Shown one piece after another: positions 22,640 to 33,765 of a DNA stretch of 64,000 nucleotides. A program made the position numbers and the translations under genes. Location of the stretch: positions 1,396,501 to 1,460,500 of the forward strand of contig JAPDOI010000020.1 in the NCBI GenBank assembly GCA_029168955.1. Reading direction: 5' to 3'. The notes under the pieces were generated by a model. It was not told the origin of the DNA and did no database searches. It was given only the letters and a program-made list of their open reading frames with translations. The DNA comes from Aplectana chamaeleonis. Its lineage: Eukaryota; Nematoda; Chromadorea; Rhabditida; Cosmocercidae. The first letter of the stretch is position 1. Every line of letters starts with the position of its first letter.

Positions 22640-22708
22640 GGGAATATGCTGGTTCCATCTCGCCCGGAGCCAAGTGTTTTGCGATCAACTCAGCACCTTG
22701 TGTAAACA
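22640..22708 (+). repeat. Partial arm of the 22149-22459 MITE
   Basis: Contains GGGAATATGCTGGTTCCATC, CCCGGAGCCAA, GTTTTGCGATCAACTCA and CTTGTGTAAACA, matching the right arm of the neighbouring palindrome. A solo arm. Confidence 0.75.
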
Positions 22709-23129
22709 AAATTAAACTGTGAAATTTACCTTTCGGATAGCGAAATTACTCAAATTTCGTGTTATTTTTCGACAGCTTCGACTGCCTGGTCATATCAACG
22801 TTTCATCCGGCCGAATATTCGAATTTCGAGTAAAAAATGTTCTGGCAAAATTAATAATCGATTTTAGGAGTATTTATATTCTGCAAAATATTCGAGTAAT
22901 ACTCATTCAACAAAATGTATTTTTGAATATCGAATGTTTTTGTGTGTTTACCTTTACAAGGCACAAATTCGGAAAAATAAGAAGTTCGTTCAAGATTAAA
23001 TACTTCATCACCGAATTTTGTATTCGAATATGGATTTATTTTGAATTTTCGAACATCGATCGATTTAGCACTTTCTTCATTTTATTTAATTGAAGTACAG
23101 ATCTATATAGGACCACAACTTCTTCGGTT
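22709..23129. repeat. TTCGAA/GAATATTCG-rich patch
   Basis: Short words GAATATTCG, TTCGAAT and TCGAGTAA recur irregularly. An apparent frame (22719-23093) is low in complexity and lacks any domain. Confidence 0.4.
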
Positions 23130-23290
23130 GAAGCAGTATTTTTACGTTTTAGAAGTCAAAAGGATAAACGTTTTGCTCATCAATTTCGTTCTATGTTTCT
23201 GATTTCGCTTTTTATGTTTTATTTTATTTAAGTTTATTTTGTTTATTTATTTATTTAAATACTTTATGGAAGGATTTTTAATTTTTTTAG
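23130..23290 (-). repeat. AT-rich dispersed repeat, copy 3 (inverted)
   Basis: Begins GAAGCAGTATTTTTACG and contains AGAAGTCAAAAG, TTTCTGATTTCGCTTTTTAT and TTTATTTTATTTAAGTTTAT. Its reverse complement matches 17400-17580. Confidence 0.6.
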
Positions 23291-23696
23291 TTTGATTTTA
23301 ATGTTCGGGTTTTTTACCTTGAATATTCGATTTTATGTATTCGATTATTAAACCAAATTAAAAAACGAAGAATTTCAGCATTCATAATTTTCTAAAATAA
23401 GTAATAGAGTAAATGCTGTATGAGATATGTGGATATCGAGACGATTTGAGCTTTTTCAGTCTTTCGAAATCAGGAGTCTTAAAAAGAATAGAACATTGAC
23501 TTTTTGAGTATTTGCGTCAGGACTTTCACCTTTTTGGAGTTCTCGAAGAACAAACAATTTAGAATTTCTGGTTTTTTTACCTAACTTTTTAGACATTACA
23601 AAATTCGATAGAATCGGAGTTTCCCTTCTCTTTGATAAGTTGAACTTCATACATAGTTTTCTCGAATTCTCTGTATTATGCTCAGGCCCTAGTTAA

Positions 23697-23932
23697 CGTC
23701 TGTGCGAATGAGACTTTGCGCCTGCTCGGTTGGCGTGCGTGTCGAGCGGCCGTCACGCAGGAACTTTTCGGAAGAGTCTTTCCACGACTGCAGACAGCTG
23801 ACTGGGATGTTATTCAATCTGCATCTCAGAATCATGCTTATTGCTCCACAGATTTGAGAAGTGCCTCCGCGACGGCCGCTAGACACGCACGCCGCCCGCG
23901 TGGGCGGACATTCTCATTCGGGCAGACCTTAT
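23697..23932. mobile_element. Palindromic MITE, about 235 bp
   Basis: Imperfect inverted arms of about 65 bp share GTCTG, GAATGAGA, GGCGTGCGTGTC and AGCGGCCGTC. GC-rich arms in AT-rich surroundings. No frame of interest. Confidence 0.7.
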
Positions 23933-24720
23933 CAATCCGCGCTTTGCTGTCTTTGGGCTCCATGATAGTTCTGCTGTTCAGGGTCGATCAGGACTGGATA
24001 GTTCGCCAAAACGTGATGGGCAGGGGTCGTAAAATTTTTCCGGGAAAAATGAAATTTTTTGGGGAGGTCGTAAAATTTCCTGAATAGAAAATTTTTCAAT
24101 GAACAGTTGGTGATTGAAACAAACAACAGCAGTGTTACAAAAAAATGTTTCGAGATTGACTATAATGATTCAAATAGCGATAATTTTTCAATATTTTTTA
24201 TATAATTGTAATTAAAATTTCTTTAGGCAAATGCGAATTTTATTCAATAAATTAACGCTTCCCGGAAAATTACATATTTTTTACACATTATTATGTGGAA
24301 TCGTGGAATTTTGTTTTAATCTTCAGCACTGAGTGGGTATCATGACTTTCCCGAAACGCTTGCCAACGGGCGGCTGGATCCTGGTGCTATTGGCCAAATT
24401 CGAAATCTCACTAATGGCAGACGTCCCGCAAAAATCAGTGGCGGCCGAACGCCGGTGTATAACTAGGTCATTAGGCGAAGAATTTTTGAATAAACGGTCT
24501 GTCAAAATTTGGCCTTTTTATTTCGCCGCTCAATATTGAGCATGGAACTCTTGAATTTGTTAAACGGACGAATACATTTGAAATATGGGATTATTTTTCG
24601 ATCCGGTTGATTTTTTTTCAGTAAAATTGTGGGACCCGGAATTGATCGAATTAGTTGCAATATTCCGACCTCCAGAATGAAAGAAGCCAAAAATCACATA
24701 TTACGAAATGCTGGATGTAC
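23933..24720. other. Unassigned DNA
   Basis: 24313-24540 has an open frame, but I could not match it to any family. Simple repeats of AAATTTTTCCGGGAAAAA type lie at 24030-24080. Confidence 0.35.
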
Positions 24721-24722
24721 AG

Positions 24723-24897
24723 TTAGTTCCGTGGCTTGTTTTCTCAAGAAAAAACATTTGAATCTCACCCGCGGCTGGAGGTACGGCAAGCTGATCAGCT
24801 GCGCTCTTCTTTCGGCCTGTATCGATTAATGGGTAGGCGCACGCGACCGCCGCGCCAGCCGCAGATGAGGTTTATCACTTAGAAGACCGCGCGCTCC
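24723..24897. mobile_element. Palindromic MITE, diverged copy
   Basis: Begins TTAGTTCCGTGGCTTGTTTT then CTCAAGAAAAAACATTTGAA and CCGCGGCTGG. The right side has the inverse CCGCCGCGCCAGCCGC and GCTCCATGGCC. The same family is better preserved at 53571-53725. Confidence 0.6.
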
Positions 24898-25592
24898 ATG
24901 GCCAATCACTTCAGTGAGTTTTTAATTTGTTTTTTTTTATGTTATTACCTAGATATTTGGCACTTAATATCAGCATACCAGTTATGAAAGTTGTACAAAG
25001 CATAGATATAAAAGCAATAATTGAAAGGAGTCCGTTTTTCTTGAGGTAAAACGAAAAAAATCGAGTTTTTGGAGTGGGTGCGCAGTGTAGACACGCGGTC
25101 CATTAAGTGTTAAATGTTTTTTTAGTAAACCAGCCGCGGACTCAACTATGTTGATTATTGGCAGAGCGAATATTTGTTTTATTTTTATGGAAAACATTGC
25201 TTTTGCCAAAACATAATCTATAATTTCCCTCTTGGAATCTTATTTTACCATCGATTTTCGAGCCGTTTTGCAGGGTTTCGATTTAGAAGTCTTGAGCCTA
25301 TTTTAGCAACTTGACGGCCGCCGTCGGTGACGTGAATCACTATAGTTACGTGAATGTTTTCGAAAAATACGCGACGAGTTTTAGTCCATCTACATAAATT
25401 CTGATAATATATAGAGGCATGCACTAAAGGTTATTCCTAAGCAATAACCCTAATGCATGATGAGGTTGTAACTTAATTACTTACACTTGCTCGCATATGT
25501 GTGAGAGCTGTGCAGAGAGAATGTCCCAGAAAAACATCTTCATTTTTAACCCCAGGAAATTACGATAAAAGGTGACAATTTGCCGAAATATA
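24898..25592. other. Unassigned DNA
   Basis: No gene recognised. 25030-25145 has a few words similar to the 24723-24897 palindrome (CTTGAGGTAAAACG, CCAGCCGCGG) and may be a worn copy. Confidence 0.35.
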
Positions 25593-25871
25593 CTGTGCTT
25601 ATTTGAGCCAAATTCCGGTTCGCAATTGCGTCTCGACACGCTTTGCGGCCGCACGCGCTGGAGTCAGTCGCGTTTCCAGCGCCAAAGCCGACTCGATATG
25701 GCTTTTTTACACAGTTTTCTCCAATTTTGTTTACCTTCCAGTTTCTGAAACCCACCTAGAGTCAACAGATCTGCGGCTGCGGCGCTGGAAACTCTTCCGA
25801 CTCGAATGCGCGCGGCCGCAAAGTGTGTCGAGACGCGATTGCGGACCGGAATGTAGCCCAGAGAAGCACAG
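25593..25871. mobile_element. TA-target palindromic MITE, copy 1
   Basis: Starts CTGTGCTT and ends AAGCACAG, flanked by TA on both sides (25591-25592 and 25872-25873). Long inverted arms share CCGGT, CGCAATTGCGTCTCGACACG, CTTTGCGGCCGC and GTTTCCAGCGCC. A second copy lies at 62390-62653 with its central segment in the reverse direction. TA duplication suggests Tc1/mariner-type mobilisation. Confidence 0.85.
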
Positions 25872-26317
25872 TATGTCTCATCCGACCCCCCCTCCGCATT
25901 TCTAAATTTTGTAACCTCATCATTCTGGCAATACGACCACACGTCAATGATCGCCGCTGTGCGAACACCTGCGCGCTCGAACTAGAAAGGGCTCAGACAG
26001 CTGTAACCTCTGTTTCGGAGCGAAATTCACTTTGTTCCTTCGCGTGCGTGTACGGGGCGACGGTAGAAACGGCGAGAGAGTTTGGAGGGGAAAGAGACGC
26101 AGTATACGATGGACCTGAGTAAATTTGTTTCCGAAAGTAACGTTATGTAGCACAACGGTATTGTGACTAACCATTTAAAAAATTCTGCGACATTTTTCTC
26201 ACAGAAGTGGAGCCCGATTGGGTTTCGTACAATTTTTAAATGTTCAGTACTGATTTAGATAACCTGCCACGATGCCGCGTCGCGATGACGCGACATTCGC
26301 AGCGGCTGCATCAGTTA

Positions 26318-26577
26318 GGGATCATTTATACTCCCGTCGCAGAGCGGCACGATACAGCCCATTTCGGTGAGGTCAGGATTATGCTTTCCGCGACAAGCAG
26401 CAGCGACAGTGGGCATGGGGCATACCGATTTTCTCTCGACACCTATTGTAAAGATCGCCTCGCTTGTCGTTGGAAGTATGATCCCGGGCCTAATATTGAA
26501 CTACGCGGCGCCGCACAATATGCGCTATAGGATTGCACTTTGTTTCGACGCTCTGCGACGAAAGTATAAACGACGTC
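26318..26577. mobile_element. Harbinger-type palindromic MITE, copy 1
   Basis: Flanked by TTA at both junctions (26315-26317 and 26578-26580). The left end is GGGATCATTTATACTCCCG and the right end GTATAAACGACGTC, inverted relatives of each other. The arms include AGCGGCACGATACAG-like and GATTGCACTTTG sequence, also found in the other copies. The 3-bp TWA duplication is typical of PIF/Harbinger elements. Confidence 0.75.
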
Positions 26578-27042
26578 TTACACAGCATTGCGTCGCCTTG
26601 CTAGGACGCGACGCGGTGGTAGGCGCTCTGAACAAGAGCCAATTTTTCTCGTACTTTTTTCGAGTGAGATAATTTGTTCATCTTAAATCCAACTAATTTC
26701 AGAGGAGTGATTTAGAATACCATCTCATAGAGCTCTAAGGAATTTGGACACCACGTATAAGAGAAAATTCCTCGACATCGCGCGGGCGACGCAAAAAATT
26801 CGCATCAGTGATGAGCGGAATTGAATAATAAAAATTTGAAAATTGGCTTTTCGGGTTTTGGCGCGAATATTTCTCGATTTGGGAAGGCGGATTGCGCAGG
26901 GTCGAAAAGGCGCGAAATTCCGTTTTTCGGAACGCGAAACGTGGGAAATTTCTGAAATTATTGATTGGGACCAGAAACGCGCGAAACTGCGCGGAGTTCC
27001 GCTTATCCCTGGTTCACATTATTGACGCGCAGCGCCGTGTTA

Positions 27043-27231
27043 GGGGTCGCTTATACTCCCGGCGCCGAGCGGCGCGGCACAGTGCATTTCTGCAATATTG
27101 ATCACGCGGCGCGGCACGATCGATATTGTAGGATTGCACTTCGCCGCACCGCTCGGCGGCGGAAGTATAAACGACGCCTTATAGGATTGCACTTCGCCGC
27201 ACCGCTCGGCGGCGGAAGTGTAAACGACCCC
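27043..27231. mobile_element. Harbinger-type palindromic MITE, copy 2 with duplicated arm
   Basis: Ends GGGGTCG and CGACCCC are perfect inverse, flanked by TTA (27040-27042 and 27232-27234). Arms carry TTATACTCCCGGCGCCGAGC and GGCGGCGGAAGTATAAACGA. About 50 bp of the right arm (ATAGGATTGCACTTCGCCGC onward) is duplicated in tandem at 27181-27228. The first copy ends GACGCC|TTA, so an older, shorter end may also have worked. Confidence 0.85.
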
Positions 27232-27234
27232 TTA

Positions 27235-28216
27235 GTGATGTGCGACGCCGTGTGCGCGAAGTCGGGGTAGGGGCTCTAAACCAACGCCACATTTTTCGAT
27301 TCATTGAAACATTCTCGAAAATTTAATTCAACATCAGAAAGTTTTTGCTCAGAAAAACTGTTATCACTTTCTGTTTATATGGAAATGTACACTCTTCAAA
27401 TATACTATCAATTTTTTTTCGATAGGGAAAACTATCATTCGAAAACGTGTTCATTAGATAGGTATCTTTATTTTATCTGATTCATGGCGTCAGTTAATCT
27501 AACCCAGCGCTCTCAGGGGAATTTTCAGAATTCTCGGGTTATAAATGTCGTATTCACACGCAATGCATTGAAATTGCATTTATACACGATTCGATTTCTC
27601 ACCCACATCGTCCTTCATTCCATTTATTTAGACCGAAATTTGAGATATACAATGCGATTTTCATAATCTACCCATTTCTAGGCGAGAACCGGAGTATAAA
27701 CTGTACTGAAATGACTACTGTAGCAGTGTTACAGTAATCTTTTTTGGGCACGAAAATATAATATTAAAGTAAGATCTCATTCCGCAGTTGGATTTTACCT
27801 TGGGGGAAGGGATTTTTCAGTTTCAAAAAAGGGAGAATATGTTGTGTGGTAGTTTGGGATGATCGATCACTATAGATCGATATATCGATTTTTTTTCAAA
27901 TAGAGTAATGTAAAGATACCGGGCGAATGAGGGAGGAGGAGCGCAGGCGTTACTGAAACAACAGCTTCGACTGCCCTATCGGATTTCATTGTGTTGGTCG
28001 ATTGTGGGCTGATCGGATGTAGCTGCTATGTTGAGAGCCAGAGCTTTACTTTAAAGTTTATCGTAGGTTTTCCTCCGTTTTGAATTGTGAATATTGCTCA
28101 TGGTACTATTCAATGCGACCCTCTCTTGCACTGCTACGACCCCTCCAGCTGTCGAAACATCTGCATTCGGGAGCGTTTTTTTTTTGAAATCGTGACATGA
28201 TGGCATCTGTTTAGTA
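27235..28216. other. Unassigned AT-rich DNA
   Basis: No gene, RNA or repeat recognised. Confidence 0.4.
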
Positions 28217-29060
28217 CAGGTTGGTAGAAAAGTACTGAAAGCGACACCTATTAAGCAGTAGAGGAATTGTAATTCATACGCCATTTTGACTTTTCATCTT
28301 TCATATGAACATACAAAAAATTTTTTATCGATCTGTCCATTAGTTCATTATTTACAATGCATTTGAATTCGAAGTGTCGGTGTAATTTTAACAATGGAAA
28401 AAACTGAGTAGCGTGCAGTGATAGAATTCTTTGTTTTGGAAGGTTTATCAGCAACAGAAATGTTGAGAGCGTTAAAGGAATTTGCTTCTTCATTTCGAAC
28501 TGTACATCGATGGGTTTTAGAGTTATACGTGATCGTAGAAGCGTTGAAAATGATCCACGTAGGGGATGACCAAAAACTGCAACAACACCAGAAATCATTG
28601 AGCAAACACATAATGTTGTTAGTGATGATCCAAGCTTGACTAAGCGTGAAATTGTTAATACCATAGGCATCTCAGAAGAACGGGTACTCCATATTTTACA
28701 TAAAGAATTACGTATGAACAAGCTGTTTGGAAAGTTAGTGCCGCATTCGTTAGCATGCACGTGTTTACACAAATGCTCTTACGATGGCTAAATTGAATGA
28801 ATTAAAGTACGAATTCCTTGAACATCCACCTTATTCACCAGATTTGGCTCCTAGTGACTACTACCTCCTCAGAAACTTGGAACCAATCCTTCGTGGAAAG
28901 CGTTTTTCATCGAGTGAAGAAGCAATTTCAGTCGTGGAATAGTATTTCGCTGAGCTTCCAGAAAATCATTACAGAGATAGTATAAAATTGTTGCAGGATC
29001 ATTGGAATAAGTGTATTGAAGTTGAGGGAGATTATATTGAATATTTTTGCTTTCAATACA
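28217..29060 (+). mobile_element. Internally deleted mariner transposon
   Basis: Left end CAGGTTGGTAGAAAAGTA follows TA, similar to mariner terminal repeats. Coding relic begins at 28394 and runs to about 29041 (see pseudogene). No matching right terminal repeat was found after the coding end, so the 3' end is lost or mutated. Non-functional. Confidence 0.8.
28394..29041 (+). pseudogene. Mariner transposase relic, catalytic core deleted
   Basis: Mariner transposases cut and paste DNA at TA using a DD34D catalytic triad. The N-terminal helix-turn-helix part is readable across frames: MEKTE, a TAG stop at 28409-28411, then VIEFFVLEGLSATEMLRALKE and SFRTVHRWVLE. It continues as SDDPSLTKREIVNTIGISEE and HILHKELRMNKLFGKLVPHS. 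Around 28775 the text jumps to LNELKYEFLEHPPYSPDLAP then SDYYLL, GKRFSSSEEA and LPENHYRDSIKLLQDHWNKC. The jump removes roughly 100 or more residues, including the first two catalytic aspartates. A TAG near 28940 and frameshifts add further damage. Identity to the mariner family is firm from these blocks; the subfamily is not determined. Confidence 0.9.
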
Positions 29061-29559
29061 ATACCGCCGCTATCCAGGGGAAAAATGGGCACAGTGGGCA
29101 ACTAAAGCGTCTCTCGACAACAACTCACCTCAAAGTGCTCCATTTTCAATTTCGAAAACGCCAAAATGTACAGCATGACGTGATCTAGTAGATCGTGTGA
29201 AAATATTTTGTGAAATTCAAGAGCAACATTATTTATCAAGCCGGAATACTTTTCCTTTTTGACCATGCTAGATATCGCGTACGGATGTTTTTGACCGAAT
29301 GGGCTCGTTATCTTGTGATAACATTATCAACTTCATAACAGACTCCATCTTAAAAATGCGTTTTCATGAGTGAATTCCAATTTTGTCTCATACAGTTAGA
29401 TAGGTTGTGGGACGGTGAACATTTTGGTCCTTTCGAAATTGGAAGTGGAGGACTTTGGGGCGAGTTGGGGTCGAAAGAAGCTTTAGTTGCCCCCTTTGCC
29501 CATTTTTTCCTTGGATATCGGCGATATTGTACTTTTTAACCAATCTGTAGTAGGACATC
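29061..29559. other. Unassigned DNA
   Basis: Nothing recognised. Confidence 0.4.
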
Positions 29560-30080
29560 GGCTGCTAATCTTGTGACTCTTGGACTTATGTTCCAGCCTT
29601 GTTATGACCCTCCATCTTATGTTGCAGCCTTGTTATGACCCGCTATGGTATGTTGCAGCCTTGTTATGACCCTCCATGGTGTTGTGAGGGTTTTATCACG
29701 ACCCCTCCTCTGGTCAAAGCTTGGTTGCCACAAGTTTCTTTTTTCCCTATCTAATGCGACATTCATGGCTTTTAACATTGCGACCATCTGGTTTTGCAGC
29801 GCTATTACGGCCCTCTCTAACGCTGTGACAGACTTATTAGGACCCCTCCTACTGCGAAAGCTTCGATCCCTTAACCTCCATTTCGCAATTGTAACCCCTT
29901 GATTCCTACTTATGTGGCCTTCACGGCTGCTATAGATTTCGATCGTCTAGATTTTGTTTTACCCTTGTTACAACTTTTTTGCGTTGTTAAAGTCTCATTA
30001 CGACCCCTCTTTTTGCTAAAGCCTCGACCCCTAACTTTCATCTCAAATTTACTGCTCTTTCACTGCTGCTCAACCCCTCT
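29560..30080 (+). repeat. Decayed tandem repeat with TTATGACCC units
   Basis: TGTTGCAGCCTTGTTATGAC and ACCCTCCAT recur at roughly 36-bp spacing at 29590-29680. A wider repeat of ACGACCCCTCC, then TGGTCAAAGCTTG or TGCGAAAGCTTCG, recurs at about 29697, 29850 and 29999. Too worn to give a consensus length. Confidence 0.5.
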
Positions 30081-30899
30081 GTGTGAATTTGGGTAGTAAG
30101 TTTATTATAATTATTATTAATTATTATGCTTCTAGTTACTTGAATAATATTTAATCAACCTACTTTATTATTATTACTTGCCTTGTAGTTTACAAGCCTG
30201 GCGTGTTGAACTTTGCGCGTACGTTTAGTATTAGTATAGTACATTAGTAAAAACGAGACGCATGGTGATGCTATGTGGCGATGAATCCTCTGTTTGGGCC
30301 ACCCGCTTTTCGCGCCGCCGCCTCGCTGCTACTCGGTTGCTCCTGATGGGAGTAGCTGCTTGCTTTATGTGACTGTGGCATGTCGAGGTGCGAGCGGTTA
30401 AAGGGTCTTTTTGAATGTATTGCGGTCCTTACTGGCGGTTGGAGCCACCACTGTTATCAACTACTCCATGTCCACCCATGATACCTACCTAACCAAGAAC
30501 TATCATACTGTGCGCCTGTTGGGCCTACACTGATGCGCTTTCGCATTCGAATGCTGTATCTCTTGTAATAGATATTTCGCTTCATCAGAATCAGATTGTT
30601 TTCTGTGTTCGCACCTCAGCTTTCTTTTGAATCGGCGTATCTCTCAAAAACAGTACCTTTTCCATGCTCAGAACTATAGCACAATTAAAATCCCCGATTC
30701 ACAAATGTGTACGGTTTCTTTCAGCCTGGAGATTGTCTAGTTCGGATTTGTTTTGATGCACTTCCTCCACTTCATCTTTTTCTCTTTGTGTTATGAGTAG
30801 TTTTATTTCTCACGTGTGAGCCCAGGTTCTCTATTCTCAGGTGTTTTGTTGCACGTCAACTTTGACGTATAAATAAACAATAAACAATAAACAATTATT
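30081..30899. other. Unassigned DNA
   Basis: No gene recognised. Confidence 0.4.
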
Positions 30900-31022
<123 letters not shown>

Positions 31023-32566
31023 AAGTGGAGAGGAATCCGTGCATGCTACGTTTGGTTGACCTTCTTAATGAGATTCCTCCACACGTAACTCGGTTCAGAG
31101 AAGTCATCAGCAGCTGTAAATATGGGTTTGGCAATGTGATTGCAAGTATTGCAGGTACATATATTGGTATAAATTTCGTTGGAAACAGCTGCCATTCATT
31201 CCCTAGGTTTTCACGCTAGGGTTTCCGATGCGACCCTGCCACATACACTCTTCAAACACCTACATATAAGCCCTCACATCCTCTTGATGATTCTTTCACC
31301 TTCAATACTCCCCTACTCAACCTCTGATAACTTCTAGGGTTTTTGTAAACCCTAGCCCCTGCGTGGAGTTCATAGTAGTTCTACTTTCATGGTATGTCAA
31401 TTTACGGTACAACCCTCCACACGATCCTTCACCATTTATAGCTCACACATAAGGTGATCAAGAGATCCTTAGTTGCTACGGTCAAGTAACCTTCCTCATT
31501 GTTACATTACTGTACGACACCTCTCCAACAACCTTCAGTTTACCTTCAGTTTTTCGACCCCGTTGTCTTCAGCTGCTGCAGGCGTTAGCCATGCTTCTAT
31601 GTACTTTCCTAGAAGGCTACTTGACTGCAAGTCTTCCATGCGATCCCAAACAAAACCTCAATGACCATTGATAAGCTCTAAGATTCCCACGACCCTCCTA
31701 GGCCATTGGGTCAATCCTTGAGCAAACTGAGACCTTTTTTCAGTTTTTTCCATTGCCTCTCCTCATGGCTTCCCTCTTATCAGTTCTAGCTAATCGAAGG
31801 GTCGTACGCGATTCTCAGGCAGCTGCCGCAGTAGGGGTCGCATATAAGGATGAAAATTAGTTCATTATTGATTAGGAGATTTTTCTGCTCATCTAATGTA
31901 TGACATAAATAGAAAATGGAGTGCATCTCTGGATTTTTCCGTGTGGCATGTTCGCGCCCGCAGTGCTAAAGAGCAGACGCGCCCATTTTACACGCTGTGC
32001 ACAGATGTGGAATGACGTAGTTGACTGACAGCTGCATGTGTGTGGTGTGTGTGTGTGCAGATTTTCCTTGTCCTCGATTTTGTCGCTCCGCTAGCCATGT
32101 CGATAATGACGGCTACTCTCGGGCCCGCGGACTTGTACCCAGATCAGGGATGGGCTGCAAACGATTTTAAGAGATCAGCATTCGTTAATCAACAAAATTT
32201 GTTCGCAAAACGACAATCGACAAACGACAGTAGAAAACCTCTCACAGAAAACGATACGAATGCTCAAAAAGTAACTGTAGAATTTTTCTCATTTCTTCAA
32301 GCACTGTTCGTATTCCAATAAGAAGATAAGAAATGGTTCTTCAATAAAACCACAAGAAGTTTAAATTCTTAGCCTGTTGCGAATAAACAGCGCCGGGGTG
32401 AGTATTCCACTAGAAACCGGTAATAAGATTACTGTGGCGTAAGAATTGTAATTTTTCGAGGTTGTCTGGTGTCATCCTTTCTCGGAAGTCCAAAGCGAAA
32501 CACCAACGATACTGAATAGGCGCTCGCGTGTTCGGTATCAAGGCAGGTGAAGCAGACATACGCAGA
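31023..32566. other. Unassigned DNA
   Basis: No gene recognised. CTAGGGTTT and AAACCCTAG words occur at 31205-31355. 32144-32240 starts CAGGGATGGGCTGCAAACG and has AAACGACAATCGACAAACGA motifs that recur inverted-like at 33969-34000. That might mark a worn hAT element spanning the SL-like cluster, but no right end or target duplication was found. Confidence 0.35.
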
Positions 32567-33006
32567 ATATCACCACTTTCAATGCGTGTCGAATATGCAT
32601 TCAACTCGAGTGACCACACCCATCAAAAGGCTTTATCGCAGGGGCACGTGCCCCGAACAGCAGCACGTGCTGCGAAATTCCGTCGACGGAGCATGCGCTG
32701 CAAAACTTCATCACAGGAGCACGTGCTGCAAGGTGCTTCAGAGGTATCGTAGCTGCACACCGACAAGCCACGCGGTCGGCACACCGACACGGGACTCACT
32801 CAGGCAATCGACGCATTCAAAGTGTGTCGAATATGCATTCAACTCAGAGTAAAGGCGGTTACAGCACAGTCAGGGAACGTGCTGCAACTGGAGCACGTGC
32901 TCCTATTGTGCTTGAAAATACAGCACGCGCGCCAACAAATAAAACGTTCAATGCATGCATGATACACATTCGACTCGTTGGCAAAACGATTTTCTAAAAA
33001 AGGAAA

Positions 33007-33018
33007 GCATAGGACGCA
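33007..33018 (+). promoter_or_regulatory. Conserved element upstream of SL1-like copy 2 (PSE candidate)
   Basis: GCATAGGACGCA, ending 37 nt before the leader start. All five SL1-like copies have this 12-mer with at most three changes, at 36-40 nt. Nematode SL and snRNA genes use a proximal sequence element upstream of the start. Assigning that role here is inference; conserved spacing could also be shared ancestry of a repeat. Confidence 0.4.
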
Positions 33019-33054
33019 CCCTTGAGGCCGGACTCGAATGATGGCAGCGTCGCC

Positions 33055-33160
33055 GGTTCATTTACCCAAGTTTGCGGTACATGGCTTGCCCGGGCGCTGG
33101 TGACCTCCTCCAATTTCTGGCGGCCCCAGATGGTGCTCGGCGAGCTGGCAGAGTCGCATG
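33055..33160 (+). ncRNA. Candidate spliced-leader (SL1-like) RNA gene, copy 2
   Basis: Nematode SL RNAs donate a 22-nt leader to mRNA 5' ends by trans-splicing. The first 20 nt here are GGTTCATTTACCCAAGTTTG, followed by CG and then GT, i.e. a donor right after a 22-nt leader (33055-33076). Leader differences from SL1 are at positions 5, 8 and 21. The segment CCAAGT...ACATGG can form a short stem round the donor. AATTTCTGG at 33112-33120 resembles the Sm-binding site AATTTTTGG, 57 nt after the start, close to its position in known SL RNAs. A hairpin GCTC-GGC-GAGC follows at about 33134-33144. The upstream motif is at 33007-33018. This is the only copy with all parts. It may still be a fossil inside a repeat: the 3' end is assumed. 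Confidence 0.5.
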
Positions 33161-33462
33161 TCGGTGTGCCGGCCGCGTCGCGTGTCGGTGTGCTGCTACG
33201 ATAGCGCTGGACTACCTTGCAGCAAGTGCTCCCGCAATCAAATTTTGCAGCACGTGCTCCTGCGGTGAAAATTTTCAGCACGTGCTGCTGTTCGGAGCAC
33301 GTGCCCCTACGATACAACCTTTCGATGAGTGTGGTCACTCGAGTTGAATGCATATTCGACACGGATTGAAAGCGGCGGTTTTCTGAGCAGCCAGCTCGCC
33401 GAGCACCATCTGTAGCGACCACTGGAAGGACGACGTCTTGTACGGCTGGACGGACCAAGTAC

Positions 33463-33484
33463 CGCAAACTTGGGTCATTGAACC
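33463..33484 (-). ncRNA. SL1-like sequence, copy 3
   Basis: On minus: GGTTCAATGACCCAAGTTTG then CG and GT. CCAAGT-TTGCGGT-ACTTGG forms a perfect 6-bp hairpin with the splice junction in its loop. The upstream motif TGCGTCGTATGC (plus-strand writing) is at 33520-33531, 36 nt away. The downstream CAGATGGTGCTCGGCGAGCT hairpin region is present, but I see no Sm-like site. Confidence 0.42.
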
Positions 33485-33765
33485 GGCGACGCTTCAGACA
33501 TCTGAGTCCCTCCTCAGGGTGCGTCGTATGCTTTCCTTTTTTGGCAGATCGTTTTCTCATCGCATTGAATGTGTAGCGTGCACTCATTGAACGTTTTATT
33601 TGTGGGGGCACGTGCTGTAATTTGAAACACGATAGGAGGACGTGCTTTCCTAGGAGCACGTTCCTCGACTGTGCTCGAGACATCTTCGAGTCCTCGAGAC
33701 GGTCTTCGAGTTGAATGCATATCCGACACGCATTGAATGCGGCGATTGCCTGAGCATATATCGAG

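Larger units (their letters stand above)
32567..33765. mobile_element. Complex inverted repeat with CACGTG arrays and two SL1-like genes
   Basis: The unit border GCATTCAACTCGA/ TGTCGAATATGCATTC appears at about 32595, 32830, 33340 and 33715 in alternating orientation, so at least two or three units are fused head to head. Each unit carries several GGAGCACGTGCTGC-type motifs (CACGTG palindromes) and, in the better units, an SL1-like sequence. The plus copy (33055) and minus copy (33484) face each other about 430 bp apart. The frame at 32994-33854 on minus is a read-through of this DNA. Confidence 0.75.

Noticed and set aside
24313..24540. Possible Tc1 fragment with GRRPAKISGGRTP-like residues
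   Set aside because: Only a few residues resemble a GRP-type motif; no flanking transposase blocks or TIR.
33112..33120. Sm-like site as proof of an SL RNA gene
   Set aside because: Kept only as supporting evidence. AATTTCTGG has one mismatch to the consensus and the other four copies lack it.
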